Below are positions 17,538 to 25,141 of a DNA stretch of 64,000 bases, piece by piece (the stretch's first letter is position 1; each line of letters starts with the position of its first letter). A program made the position numbers and the translations under genes. A model generated the notes under the pieces. The model searched no databases. It worked only from the letters and a program-made list of their open reading frames with translations, and was not told the origin of the DNA. The stretch comes from Vasconcelosia minhoensis LEGE 07310. GTDB lineage: Bacteria > Cyanobacteriota > Cyanobacteriia > Phormidesmidales > Phormidesmidaceae. The stretch lies in contig NZ_JADEXG010000001.1 in NCBI RefSeq assembly GCF_015207255.1, forward strand, positions 1 through 64,000, read 5' to 3'.

Positions 17538-18162
17538 GTACTGGTTTATGTTTCCGATTTCGGTGCTGATTGCCGCGCTTTTTTTACTTCCCAGCGACGT
17601 GCTGAAGGGCGTCTTAGGCGTCGGGCTGTTTGCGATCGCGACCCGTTTTTTGCGCTCTCCCGAGCCAGATGACCTGGCGACAGCAGACAAAGGTATCCAG
17701 GCCCACCAGGCTAAGGACCCCCAGACCTGCATCACCTCAACCGCAGGAGAAACCTTCTGCTACACGGTCGCCAACCGGACCGAGGGCCGTCTGCTGTCGG
17801 GCATTGGAGCGCTATTTATCGGTATGGTTTCCACCGGCTTAGGCGAGCTCAACGGCTATTTCTTAATTCAGCGCTGCCGGGTTCCGAGCAAGGTGGCTGT
17901 CGCCACCAGCGTATTCATCGTCGCGATTACGGCCCTGGTCGCATCCATCGGTCACGTTGTGCAGTTTGCCCAGGTGGGCGGCGAAACGCTGGCAACGGTT
18001 CTGAGCCTGGTCATCTTTACCGCCCCCGGTGTCCTGATTGGGGCGCAGCTGGGCTCGATGGTCGCCAGTCGCCTGCCGCAAAGGGTGCTAGAGCGCAGCA
18101 TGGGAATTTTATTCATTCTCGTGGGCACGACTGTACTTGGGGAAATCTTGCTGCAAAGTTGA
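17527..18162 (+). CDS. TauE/SafE (TSUP) family transporter, shortened
   Basis: A membrane protein of the sulfite-exporter-like TSUP family. From ATG 17527 it has 211 residues; full cyanobacterial members that I recall are near 290. The C-terminal half is intact, with TEGRLLSGIGALFIGMVSTGLGELNGYF, VPSKVAVATSVFIVAITALVAS and GAQLGSMVASRLPQRVLERSMGILFIL. The beginning (MSLEYWFMFPISVLIAALF) jumps straight to DVLKGVLGVGLFAIA, so the glycine-rich segment and about three N-terminal helices seem to be deleted in frame. It may be non-functional or work as a half-transporter. It overlaps the DUF3179 gene by 11 bases, which implies one transcript. Confidence 0.75.
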   Translation: MSLEYWFMFPISVLIAALFLLPSDVLKGVLGVGLFAIATRFLRSPEPDDLATADKGIQAHQAKDPQTCITSTAGETFCYTVANRTEGRLLSGIGALFIGMVSTGLGELNGYFLIQRCRVPSKVAVATSVFIVAITALVASIGHVVQFAQVGGETLATVLSLVIFTAPGVLIGAQLGSMVASRLPQRVLERSMGILFILVGTTVLGEILLQS

Positions 18163-18372
18163 TCGCCTGAGAAACTCACGCCAGTATCAGAGCACCGAGG
18201 CCAAGGAAACCGGCCTCAGGCAGCTATCTGCCTCTACGTCCGACAGCTGCCGATGACTTTCCTCGGTCTACTGTGGCTAATTCAGGCGGTGAAAGCACTC
18301 AATCCAGTCAGGTCAGAAGTCGGCTCAGCTGGCTTAGTCACTATGAAAGTTAGCTAGGTCATTAGCCTATCG

Positions 18373-18402
18373 AGGTTCATAACCCAACGTCGTTGGGAAC
18401 CT
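18373..18402. promoter_or_regulatory. Nested palindrome upstream of the DUF1816 gene
   Basis: CCCAACG (18383-18389) and CGTTGGG (18391-18397) form a tight palindrome inside an outer AGGTT/AACCT pair (18373-18377 with 18398-18402). It sits about 80 bases before the start of the DUF1816 gene and could be an operator or leader hairpin. The remaining spacer (18163-18482) also has AGGCAG/CTGCCT near 18218, perhaps the terminator of the TSUP gene. Confidence 0.35.
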
Positions 18403-18482
18403 TTAGTCAGGGGCGTATGTACGCCTCGCCTGCCAACAGATACCACTACGCTCACTCGTTAGCTTTACGGATTAATAGCCCT

Positions 18483-18722
18483 ATGGAATCTACCAGTTTT
18501 CGTTCTCTGACGACCGTAGACCAGCAGCAGCACTGGTGGGTTGAGATTCAAACCCAGGTGCCTGCCTGTACCTATTTCTTTGGCCCCTTCGACAGCGATA
18601 GTGAAGCCCTGCTATTGCAGGAAGGCTACATTGACGATCTGGTTCAGGAAAGCGCTCAGAACATTACAACTGAGATCAAACAAATTCAACCCCAGATGTT
18701 AACTATCGATAACAACGGTTAA
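18483..18722 (+). CDS. DUF1816 domain-containing protein
   Basis: From ATG 18483 the protein has 79 residues and covers the family domain: HWWVEIQTQVPACTYFFGPFDS, then EGYIDDLVQE, then a short strand TTEIKQIQPQMLTI. An upstream in-frame start at 18393 would add 30 residues that do not resemble the family and cross the palindrome, so the shorter form is chosen. The family is common in cyanobacteria, and its fold resembles CpcD-like phycobilisome linker pieces; its role is not established. Soluble, single gene. Confidence 0.82.
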   Translation: MESTSFRSLTTVDQQQHWWVEIQTQVPACTYFFGPFDSDSEALLLQEGYIDDLVQESAQNITTEIKQIQPQMLTIDNNG

Positions 18723-18740
18723 ATTCTAAGGCGTCGCAAG

Positions 18741-19157
18741 ATGGAAGCAGGTGCTCGAAAGCTAGACTCGTCAGCGCATTTGGCTAAAATAACACGGGCT
18801 GTCGCGCTGGCCTGCGACTATCCCAGCGAATATGACTACCGCAAGTCAGTTCATTTTGTGCCTGCCGGTAGCCTAAGCATTATTCATCCTGGCGAGATGC
18901 ATTCTGGGACGGGGCGGGATATCGGAGATCGCCAGACGCCTGCTATATTTCGCATGATGTATGCTGAACCTCGGGCTGTCAGTCAGGTCTTTGCCGATGC
19001 GTTTGGGCAGAGCAGCCTGCCTTTCTTTACCAGCTTAATCATTTTGGATGATGCGCTAGCCTCTCTATATCTGAGATTTCATCAGGCGTCCCAGGGAAAA
19101 GCCTCACGGCTAGAGCAAGATGAGCGGCTTCAGGCGTTTTTGACAGAACGGAACTAG
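18741..19157 (+). pseudogene. AraC-family regulator, N-terminal fragment
   Basis: 138 residues matching only the cupin-like ligand-binding half of AraC regulators: VPAGSLSIIHPGEMHSGTG, then FRMMYAEP, then LPFFTSLIILDDALASLYLRFHQA. The two C-terminal helix-turn-helix motifs are missing. It is clearly related to the complete AraC gene at 21232-22077 (shared PxGSLSxIHxGExH, LPFF and LEQD/N segments). The frame stops about where the complete protein enters its linker, and an SDR tail follows directly, as if one deletion removed the HTH and the start of a following SDR gene. Confidence 0.7.
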
Positions 19158-19210
19158 GCGGGCCACAGACTGAGGAAGCTAGATCAGAAGCTGACGAATG
19201 GCTGATAGCT

Positions 19211-19354
19211 AACTACCACCAGCTACCGGTAGGACTGCTAGAACCCGAAGACATCGCTGGAATCGTCATTTTTCTCGCCTCACCAGCGGCTCAATACATC
19301 ACGGGCATTACTGTAGATATCGCCGCAGGTGCTAACGCCAGATATACTGCTTGA
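19211..19354 (+). pseudogene. Short-chain dehydrogenase, C-terminal fragment
   Basis: The frame ending with TGA at 19352-19354 gives LPVGLLEPEDIAGIVIFLAS, then AAQYITGITVDIAAGA. This is the classic end of a classical short-chain dehydrogenase/reductase, which forms the last strand and cofactor-site lid. There is no start codon, no Rossmann glycine motif and no catalytic Tyr-x-x-x-Lys, so it is a remnant. It follows an AraC fragment, repeating the AraC-SDR order seen intact at 21232-22581. Confidence 0.65.
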
Positions 19355-19404
19355 GATATCTTGGTCTGTTATAAAACCTTAAGCGGCTTTGCGGAAGGAA
19401 TAAG

Positions 19405-19902
19405 GTGAGTTTGATATTTCGGCCCCTTGAGAGTGAACAGGCGCTAGCAATCCTTTGCTGGCGCTACCCGTCTCCCTATGACTGTTACAATTTTGATGTC
19501 AACAATACAAAAGGAGACTTGCTCTATCTACTTGACCCAAACAACGCCTTCTATGCAATCTTGAACCTACATGGAGCGCTAGAAGGCTATTGCTCTTTTG
19601 GGATAGATGGTCAAGTGCCGGGCGGAGACTACAGCACTGAAGCTCTCGACATTGGGATGGGAATAAGACCCGATTTGGTGGGACTGGGCCGCGGAAAGCA
19701 TTATGCTCAAGCGATAGCAAGGTATGGAGTTTGTCAGCACGGGGCACAGGTGCTGCGGGTAACGATAGCAGCGTTCAACCAGCGAGCGCAGCAAGTATGG
19801 AAGCAGCTAGGATTTGAGCAAGTCGATCAATTTGTCAAGATCGGTAGCAAAGAAAGATTCGTAGTTATGGTCTGTGCAGGAACTCAATGGCTTGCTGACT
19901 AG
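19405..19902 (+). CDS. GNAT-like N-acetyltransferase
   Basis: A 165-residue protein with a GTG start (19405) preceded by a purine-rich GGAAGGAATAAG. It has the GNAT shape: an acceptor half (RPLESEQALAILCWRYPSPYDCYNF), then the cofactor loop DIGMGIRPDLVGLGRGKHYAQAIA (about residues 83-106, split motif LGRGKHY) and motif B with VTIAAFNQRAQQVWKQLGF. Substrate unknown. It is convergent with the PIN-domain gene, with 11 bases between them. Confidence 0.8.
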   Translation: MSLIFRPLESEQALAILCWRYPSPYDCYNFDVNNTKGDLLYLLDPNNAFYAILNLHGALEGYCSFGIDGQVPGGDYSTEALDIGMGIRPDLVGLGRGKHYAQAIARYGVCQHGAQVLRVTIAAFNQRAQQVWKQLGFEQVDQFVKIGSKERFVVMVCAGTQWLAD

Positions 19903-19913
19903 ACGCAGCTACT

Positions 19914-20390
19914 TTACTCAACATCTTCGAGCGACATTTGCCTTTCAACATTAGGCAGAGGTCTCACGTCAATGTAATCCTGAGCGAACCTTCTGAGACC
20001 TATATCTTCGCTGTAAATGCAATCTGCGCCTCTGGCAAGTGCTGTGGCAGCAATCATAAAATCGGCTTTCATTTCTGATCTCGATATTCCGTTTTCCTGG
20101 ATTCGCTTTTTATTTCTCCATAGCTCTGCAAAGCGAAGCGCGGCCTGCGTATCAAAAGGTGGAACGACAAACCGGCGGTGCATCAATTCGCTGACATTGC
20201 TATGCAGTCTAGGCTCTAAAGCACATAAAATTTCTGCAACAACTACAGACAGTACCATAATCTTGACACCGTCCTTCTCACATTTATTGATTAGGTATTT
20301 AGCTTTCTCAATATTATTTTCCTGGCCAGCGGTCGCTTCCCCTCTGATACCCCAGATAATGATATGTGTATCAAAACAGACCAACTTCAT
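19914..20390 (-). CDS. PIN domain protein (VapC-like ribonuclease)
   Basis: A 158-residue PIN-domain protein, probably a magnesium-dependent RNase. The acidic site is complete: Asp7 (CFDTHI), Glu53 (VVAEIL), Asp110 (KADFMIAATA) and Asp129 (SEDIGLRRF). VapC toxins are usually paired with a small DNA-binding antitoxin of 70-90 residues. Here the upstream gene codes for 261 residues instead, and its TAG stop is followed immediately by this ATG with no gap, so the two must be translated together. Role as toxin, RNA-processing enzyme or defence effector is open. Confidence 0.85.
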   Translation of the reverse strand: MKLVCFDTHIIIWGIRGEATAGQENNIEKAKYLINKCEKDGVKIMVLSVVVAEILCALEPRLHSNVSELMHRRFVVPPFDTQAALRFAELWRNKKRIQENGISRSEMKADFMIAATALARGADCIYSEDIGLRRFAQDYIDVRPLPNVERQMSLEDVE

Positions 20391-21176
20391 CTACGCCTCC
20401 GAGCGTCCATAGCGTATCTCGGAGATAAATTGATCTACATCGTTAATCTTGTCAAAAGAATCACCAACCAGCTCGGCCAATTCTTGAAAGGCTACCGTTG
20501 GTAAAGCCTCTTCATAGTCAGAAATGTCATTGATGTGAAAGTTCTCAACCTCATGTGTTTCAGAATTCCATTCTGCAGTGCCGTGCAACTCTACCTTGGT
20601 ATAGAGTTTTGTACCTGCCTTCTTAGCCATGGGCTTGCTAATACTGCAATAAATAGTCTTGTTGTCTAAAGTTTTAAACTGGACTCTGGGTTCGGCTCCG
20701 CCAACGCGCGTTATTTCTCCATGTATAGTTGTTTCTCCAGACAGCGGATAGCTATCAGGTATTTTAGTTTCCGGGGTAAGAACGGCTAGCGATTCTAGTT
20801 TGCCATTTTGAGTGAAAAACTCAGCGTTGCACTGGTGCCGCCGCGTAAAGGTAGAGAGCTTTCTCAAAGAGCTGATCGTGCTGATTGGCAATGCGCTGAA
20901 GTCATTCTCGGCAATTGATTGGGTAATGCGAAGGGTCGCAGGCAAAGTTAGTTCTGGCAAATTTGGACAGAACTCTAGGCCAATACTACCTTGATGAATG
21001 TTCTGTAAGCCTATGACGATACGTTCTTTTTTTAGATCTGGGTGATCGCGAAGCACCATAGAAGCTATCATCTCCTCTACGGATTCAATCAATTCCGCAA
21101 CTTCCTTGGAGCGGATTTTGCCTGGTGACATTCCCTCACCAGTCAGCAGTATTTCGACAGTTGTATCGTGAGCCAT
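20391..21176 (-). CDS. Conserved hypothetical protein paired with the PIN gene
   Basis: 261 residues, first gene of a two-gene unit with the PIN-domain protein. I do not recognise a named domain. It begins MAHDTTVEILLTGEGMSPGKIRSKE (shown in part), followed by a helical LIESVEEMIASMV, a QNIHQGSIGLEFCPNLPELTLP stretch, and a middle segment (about 145-215) that looks like a beta-rich small barrel (GETTIHGEITRVGG, RVQFKTLDNKTIYCSI, VELHGTAEW). The acidic C-terminus resembles the tail of a partner-binding protein. No RHH, AbrB or HTH motif is visible. It may neutralise the PIN protein or supply it with a target. The start lies 2 bases into a divergent upstream frame. Confidence 0.75.
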   Translation of the reverse strand: MAHDTTVEILLTGEGMSPGKIRSKEVAELIESVEEMIASMVLRDHPDLKKERIVIGLQNIHQGSIGLEFCPNLPELTLPATLRITQSIAENDFSALPISTISSLRKLSTFTRRHQCNAEFFTQNGKLESLAVLTPETKIPDSYPLSGETTIHGEITRVGGAEPRVQFKTLDNKTIYCSISKPMAKKAGTKLYTKVELHGTAEWNSETHEVENFHINDISDYEEALPTVAFQELAELVGDSFDKINDVDQFISEIRYGRSEA

Positions 21177-21231
21177 GCAGCGATCTCACCACCTTATAGG
21201 TATAAAAGTATTATATAGTTCTAACGTATTT

Positions 21232-22077
21232 ATGGAACACAAGGCAGCTCAAGTTTCTATTACCGCCTGGGCATCGAACGGCATTTTGCTAGAGCGATAT
21301 GCCTATGGGGCGGGTGCCGTGGAGCCGTTGCCAAAACATGCCCACGAGGAGTATCAATTTGGGCTGAGTTTTGACTGTCAGGGCGAGTATCGCTATCGAG
21401 GGACGCGACATGCGATTCCGACTGGGAGCCTGAGCGTCATTCATTCGGGGGAAGTGCATGCGCCGAGCGATCGCACGTCCCTCCCAAACCCAGCTCATTT
21501 TGCCATGATGCACATTCATCCCGGTTGGCTACAGACCGTTTTGGCTGAAATGACTGAAAAATCTGCGGCGCTGCCCTTCTTTCCCGCGGCATTTTTCACT
21601 GACGCAAAGTTGAATCGGCTGTTTCTGGCCCTAGCGGCGGCGGATTGGCAAAATTCCAAACTGGAACAGAATGTCGCGCTTTGGGAATTCCTTTCCCATC
21701 TGATTCGGCACTACGCCTCAGACCGTGCTGCCGTCTCTTCCTCTCCGCCCGCCCATGGCGCTGTGGAATTAGCCCGTGACTATCTACATGCTCACTACGC
21801 CAGCGATGTTTCGCTAGAAGAGCTAGCCGCGATCGCGGGTCTAAGCCGCTTCCATTTCTGCCGTGTTTTTCATAGAAAAGTCGGCGTATCTGTCAGCGCC
21901 TACCAAACTCAGCTCCGCATTGCCCAGGCCAAAAAGCTTTTGCTCCAGGGCTTGCCGATTGCTACGGTGGCCACAGCGACCGGCTTCTACGACCAGAGCC
22001 ACTTTGGCGGGCAGTTCAAGCGGCAGGTCGGGGTGACGCCCGCCAGATATGTCAGCAGATTAGCAATAATTTCCTAG
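21232..22077 (+). CDS. AraC family transcriptional regulator
   Basis: From ATG 21232 (MEHKAAQVS) the protein has 281 residues. The N-terminal cupin-like sensor has PLPKHAHEEYQFGLS and PTGSLSVIHSGEVHAPSD; the C-terminal 100 residues carry two HTH motifs (SLEELAAIAGLSRFHFCRVF and PIATVATATGFYDQSHFGGQFK, followed by GVTPARY). The upstream start at 21175 would overlap the divergent gene and is less likely. It probably controls the next gene, an SDR 60 bases downstream, or itself. Confidence 0.9.
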   Translation: MEHKAAQVSITAWASNGILLERYAYGAGAVEPLPKHAHEEYQFGLSFDCQGEYRYRGTRHAIPTGSLSVIHSGEVHAPSDRTSLPNPAHFAMMHIHPGWLQTVLAEMTEKSAALPFFPAAFFTDAKLNRLFLALAAADWQNSKLEQNVALWEFLSHLIRHYASDRAAVSSSPPAHGAVELARDYLHAHYASDVSLEELAAIAGLSRFHFCRVFHRKVGVSVSAYQTQLRIAQAKKLLLQGLPIATVATATGFYDQSHFGGQFKRQVGVTPARYVSRLAIIS

Positions 22078-22137
22078 ACGCTTCTCAGGCTTCTACCCTA
22101 TGCTGAGCTGATCGTCAGTGTTGAAGGGGTGAGATAC

Positions 22138-22581
22138 ATGTCAGCAGTCAGTCGCCGTCAGATACTTACGGTTGGGGCGCTGGGAGCCGCAGGGTTGGCA
22201 GCGGCACAATCGGCTCGGGCCAATACTCAAAATCCGCCTGAGCCTCAGGCTAGCGTCAATCCCGATGGGTGCTTCGCAGGCAAAGTCGTCCTGATTACCG
22301 GAGCCACATCGGGGATTGGTGAAGCCACTGCCCGAGCCTTTGCCGCTGAGGGAGCCGCCGTACACTTTGCGATCGCGCCAGGTGCCGTCGATACCCCCAT
22401 GCTCCGACGCGCTTTAGAGGCTTGGAATACGGACTTTGAAACGGTTTCTCAGGAATATCCGATCAGGCGAATTGTCATGCCCGAAGAGATCGCCAGAAGC
22501 GTCATGTTCCTCTGCTCTGACCAGGCCAGCTGCATCACAGGCATGGATTTAGACGCAACCGGCGGCTATTTGACAAAGTAG
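22138..22581 (+). CDS. SDR family oxidoreductase with internal deletion
   Basis: From ATG 22138 (MSAVSRRQIL) the protein has 147 residues, against about 250 plus leader for the family. It opens with a Tat-like signal (SRRQILTVGALGAAGLAAA), then the cofactor loop KVVLITGATSGIGEATARAFAAEGAAVHF. It then jumps to AIAPGAVDTPMLRRAL and a normal C-terminus (PEEIARSVMFLCSDQASCITG). The catalytic Ser, Tyr-x-x-x-Lys and NAG motifs are lost. The junction falls exactly on a GCGATCGC octamer (22369-22376), which codes for the AIA of AIAPGAV. The frame is kept, so a product may be made, but it cannot be an active reductase. Confidence 0.8.
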   Translation: MSAVSRRQILTVGALGAAGLAAAQSARANTQNPPEPQASVNPDGCFAGKVVLITGATSGIGEATARAFAAEGAAVHFAIAPGAVDTPMLRRALEAWNTDFETVSQEYPIRRIVMPEEIARSVMFLCSDQASCITGMDLDATGGYLTK

Positions 22582-22644
22582 ATCAGGCTAGAAAAGGTGT
22601 TAGCCACCTGAACTTATAGACCTCAAAAAACTGGATCTATCGCG

Positions 22645-23166
22645 ATGAAAAAACTTTTAATGCTTGGGCTAGCCGCGCTGTGTATCTCGTTTTTGACGTT
22701 AGGACAAACGGGACTGGCCAGCGAATCTGACATCAGCCAGGAACAAGCCAATATTCAGGTGATTCAAGACTACTACGCGGCCTATGCGGAAGGCGATCTT
22801 GAAAAAATCAAAAGCTTCTTTGCACCTGATATCGTCTGGCGAATTCCTGGCCATCATCCCTTGGCTGGGGAGAAGCAGGGACCCGATGAGGTTGCTGCTT
22901 TTTTTACTCAGCTGGACAAGGGAAACTTCCAAGCAGACCCGATCTTCTTTCAGTCTCAGGGCGACTACGTGGTAGATATCCATCGCGGCTGGAGTAACGT
23001 TGAGGATGGCGGCGCTCAGGTCGATCAATTGTTCACCCTGATGTTCAAAATTGAGAATGGCAAGATTGTAGAGGCGCAAAATTTTCTGAGCGATCAGCAC
23101 CAGGCGGATGATTTTTTCTGGCGGGTCTATCCTCTCAAGCCTTTACCCGAACGGCTAGCACAGTAG
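22645..23166 (+). CDS. SnoaL-like / NTF2-fold exported protein
   Basis: 173 residues with a Sec signal peptide (MKKLLMLGLAALCISFLTLG, likely cleavage after GLAS). The mature part is a SnoaL-like alpha+beta barrel: VIQDYYAAYAEGDLEKIKSF, APDIVWRIPGHHPLAGEKQG and an aromatic C-terminus. SnoaL folds bind small hydrophobic molecules, and some are cyclases or isomerases; no specific activity can be assigned. It sits between the AraC/SDR pair and an aldo/keto reductase on the same strand, in what may be one oxidoreductase cluster. Confidence 0.82.
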   Translation: MKKLLMLGLAALCISFLTLGQTGLASESDISQEQANIQVIQDYYAAYAEGDLEKIKSFFAPDIVWRIPGHHPLAGEKQGPDEVAAFFTQLDKGNFQADPIFFQSQGDYVVDIHRGWSNVEDGGAQVDQLFTLMFKIENGKIVEAQNFLSDQHQADDFFWRVYPLKPLPERLAQ

Positions 23167-23208
23167 AAGAATATCCAAAACAGCAGAAGCTAAAGGAGCA
23201 GCGAATTT

Positions 23209-24336
23209 ATGGACTATTACACCCTGGGAAATACAGGTCTCAAAGTCAGCCGCTTGGCGCTGGGCACGATGACCTTTGGCGATGACTGGGGCTGGGGCGC
23301 AGATGCCGCCAATGCTCGCCAGATATTTGACACCTATCTGGAAGCCGGAGGTAACTTCATTGATACCGCTGATATGTATACCAACGGTAACAGTGAGCGG
23401 ATGCTGGGTCAGTTTGTGAAAGAGAGTGGAAGTCGCGATCGCGTCGTCATCAGCACTAAATTTAGCTACAACGCTGAGCCGGGCAATCCCAACGCGGGAG
23501 GCAACGGACGTAAAAACATCCTCCGAGCGGTGGAAGGCTCTCTAGAGCGGCTGGGTACGGACTACATCGACGTTTATATGCTGCATACCTGGGACCAGGT
23601 GACCCCGGCGGCGGAGGTCGTCAGCACGCTCGATAGCCTGGTAAGCTCGGGCAAAGTGCGCTATGTTGCTCTGTCAGATACGCCCGCTTGGTATGTCGCT
23701 CAGGCTCAAACTCTGTGCCAAGAAAGACATCTAGAACCGATCAGCACCGTGCAGCTGGAATATTCCTTAGCAGAGCGCAATATTGAGTTTGAGTATGCGG
23801 CTCTGGCCAAGGCGCTGGGCACGAGTATTATGGTCTGGTCGCCGCTGGCTAGCGGCCTGCTGTCGGGTAAATATAAGCCTTCTGAAAATGGCACAGAAGG
23901 GACTGGGCGTCTATCGATGCTGGCTGATAGCGGCAACCCGGCTTTTGACAAATTTACGGAGAAGAACTGGGCGATCGTCGCTGAGCTGGAGCAGGTTGCC
24001 CAGGAACTCAGCCGCTCTATGGCTCAGGTTGCGCTCAACTGGGTCGTGAATCGCCCCGTCGTTGCTTCAGTCATCATCGGAGCCACTAAGCTCCACCAGC
24101 TCAAAGACAATCTCGGCGCTTTAGAATTTGAAATTCCCGCCGAGCTACAGCAGCGTTTAGACCAGGTCAGCCAGCCCGAAGCGCGGTTTCCCTATACCTT
24201 TTTCGACGATAGCCTACAGGGCATGATCAACGGTGGGGCAACCGTAGGGGATAAGCCTGCCAGCTATCACCAGCCCATCCGAATTGAGGGGGCTGGAGCT
24301 GGGGTGACAGGCGCCCATGGAGTTTCTTCCGGCTAA
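23209..24336 (+). CDS. Aldo/keto reductase
   Basis: An NADPH-dependent carbonyl reductase of the AKR superfamily, 375 residues. The catalytic tetrad Asp52, Tyr57, Lys84 and His126 is present (FIDTADMYTNGNSE, STKFSY, LHTWD), as are the cofactor segment VWSPLASGLLSGKY and ASVIIGATKLHQLKDNL. The last 45 residues (after FFDDSLQGMINGG) extend beyond the fold and are Gly/Ala-rich. Its stop overlaps the next ATG as TAATG. Substrate unknown. Confidence 0.92.
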   Translation: MDYYTLGNTGLKVSRLALGTMTFGDDWGWGADAANARQIFDTYLEAGGNFIDTADMYTNGNSERMLGQFVKESGSRDRVVISTKFSYNAEPGNPNAGGNGRKNILRAVEGSLERLGTDYIDVYMLHTWDQVTPAAEVVSTLDSLVSSGKVRYVALSDTPAWYVAQAQTLCQERHLEPISTVQLEYSLAERNIEFEYAALAKALGTSIMVWSPLASGLLSGKYKPSENGTEGTGRLSMLADSGNPAFDKFTEKNWAIVAELEQVAQELSRSMAQVALNWVVNRPVVASVIIGATKLHQLKDNLGALEFEIPAELQQRLDQVSQPEARFPYTFFDDSLQGMINGGATVGDKPASYHQPIRIEGAGAGVTGAHGVSSG

Positions 24337-24590
24337 TGTCTTCCTTTGCGTATCTCAGTCAGCTGCCCGTAGACTATATCAAGATTGATGGCAGCTTTAT
24401 CAATAAGCTCAATGATCCCATCAACTATGCCATCGTGGGCTCAATCTGTAAAATTGGGCAGGCTATGAATATTCATGTCATTGCAGAGTGGCTAGAAGAT
24501 GACGCAGTCGGAGCGCAGCTCCAGACGTTAGGTGTGGACTCCGTCCAGGGCTATGGCGTCGCCAAACCGGCTCCATTTTTCCTCAGCTAG
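24336..24590 (+). pseudogene. EAL domain C-terminal fragment
   Basis: 84 residues matching the last part of a cyclic-di-GMP phosphodiesterase (EAL) domain: SSFAYLSQLPVDYIKIDGSFI, then IVGSICKIGQAMNIHVIAEWLED, then LGVDSVQGYGVAKPAPF. The Glu-Ala-Leu motif and the first catalytic acids are missing, so it cannot hydrolyse c-di-GMP. The ATG overlaps the stop of the aldo/keto reductase gene. It looks like the end of a decayed sensor gene captured behind an active transcript. Confidence 0.7.
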
Positions 24591-24787
24591 CGTTAGGGGT
24601 GCTTAGGTCGAAGGTTATGCTCGCCCCTTCGCTAGCGCCCTAGAATTTGACTTTTATCAATGATATATTTTTTTTGATAGACTTTAGTATATGATTCTAG
24701 AGGTTAGCGTCTAGGGCTTTGTCTCTGAATAGAGCGACACCTGGCCCGTCCTACGGCGCTATGGAAGTTGAGCAGCGGAGAGAAACA

Positions 24788-25141
24788 ATGCAGCAAGCAG
24801 CGACCCTACTGGAAGCATGCGTCTTTGCGACGATACTCTGCGGATTTTTCGGCATCATTCTCAAAAAGAACCTGATGATGAAGATCATCTCGATGGACGT
24901 TATGAGTACGGGTGTGATTGCTTACTACGTCTTGGTTTCAGCCAGAGCGGGACTGCTGACGCCCATCCAGGCGGAGGCTAAGTCTGGAAGGTATGCCGAT
25001 CCGGTGCCCCAGGCGGTGATCTTAACTGCAATCGTGATTGGCTTTTCGATTCAGGCGCTGATGCTGGTCGGGGCGATGAAGCTGGCCCGAGACAATCCGA
25101 CACTGGAAACGAGCGAAATTGAGCGGCACTATACGCCATGA
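24788..25141 (+). CDS. mrpC: Mrp antiporter subunit C (NuoK-like)
   Basis: 117 residues from ATG 24788, which follows a GGAGAG ribosome site; longer starts upstream lack it. Three hydrophobic segments and the NuoK/MnhC-like core (ACVFATILCGFFGIILKKNLMMKIISMDVM, shown whole only by family; later AVILTAIVIGFSIQALMLVGA) are present. First gene of a seven-gene mrp operon for sodium/proton antiport in the cytoplasmic or thylakoid membrane. The A/T-rich spacer upstream (24640-24720) has TATCAA/TTGATA arms around a T-run and may carry the promoter. Its stop overlaps mrpD as ATGA. Confidence 0.88.
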   Translation: MQQAATLLEACVFATILCGFFGIILKKNLMMKIISMDVMSTGVIAYYVLVSARAGLLTPIQAEAKSGRYADPVPQAVILTAIVIGFSIQALMLVGAMKLARDNPTLETSEIERHYTP

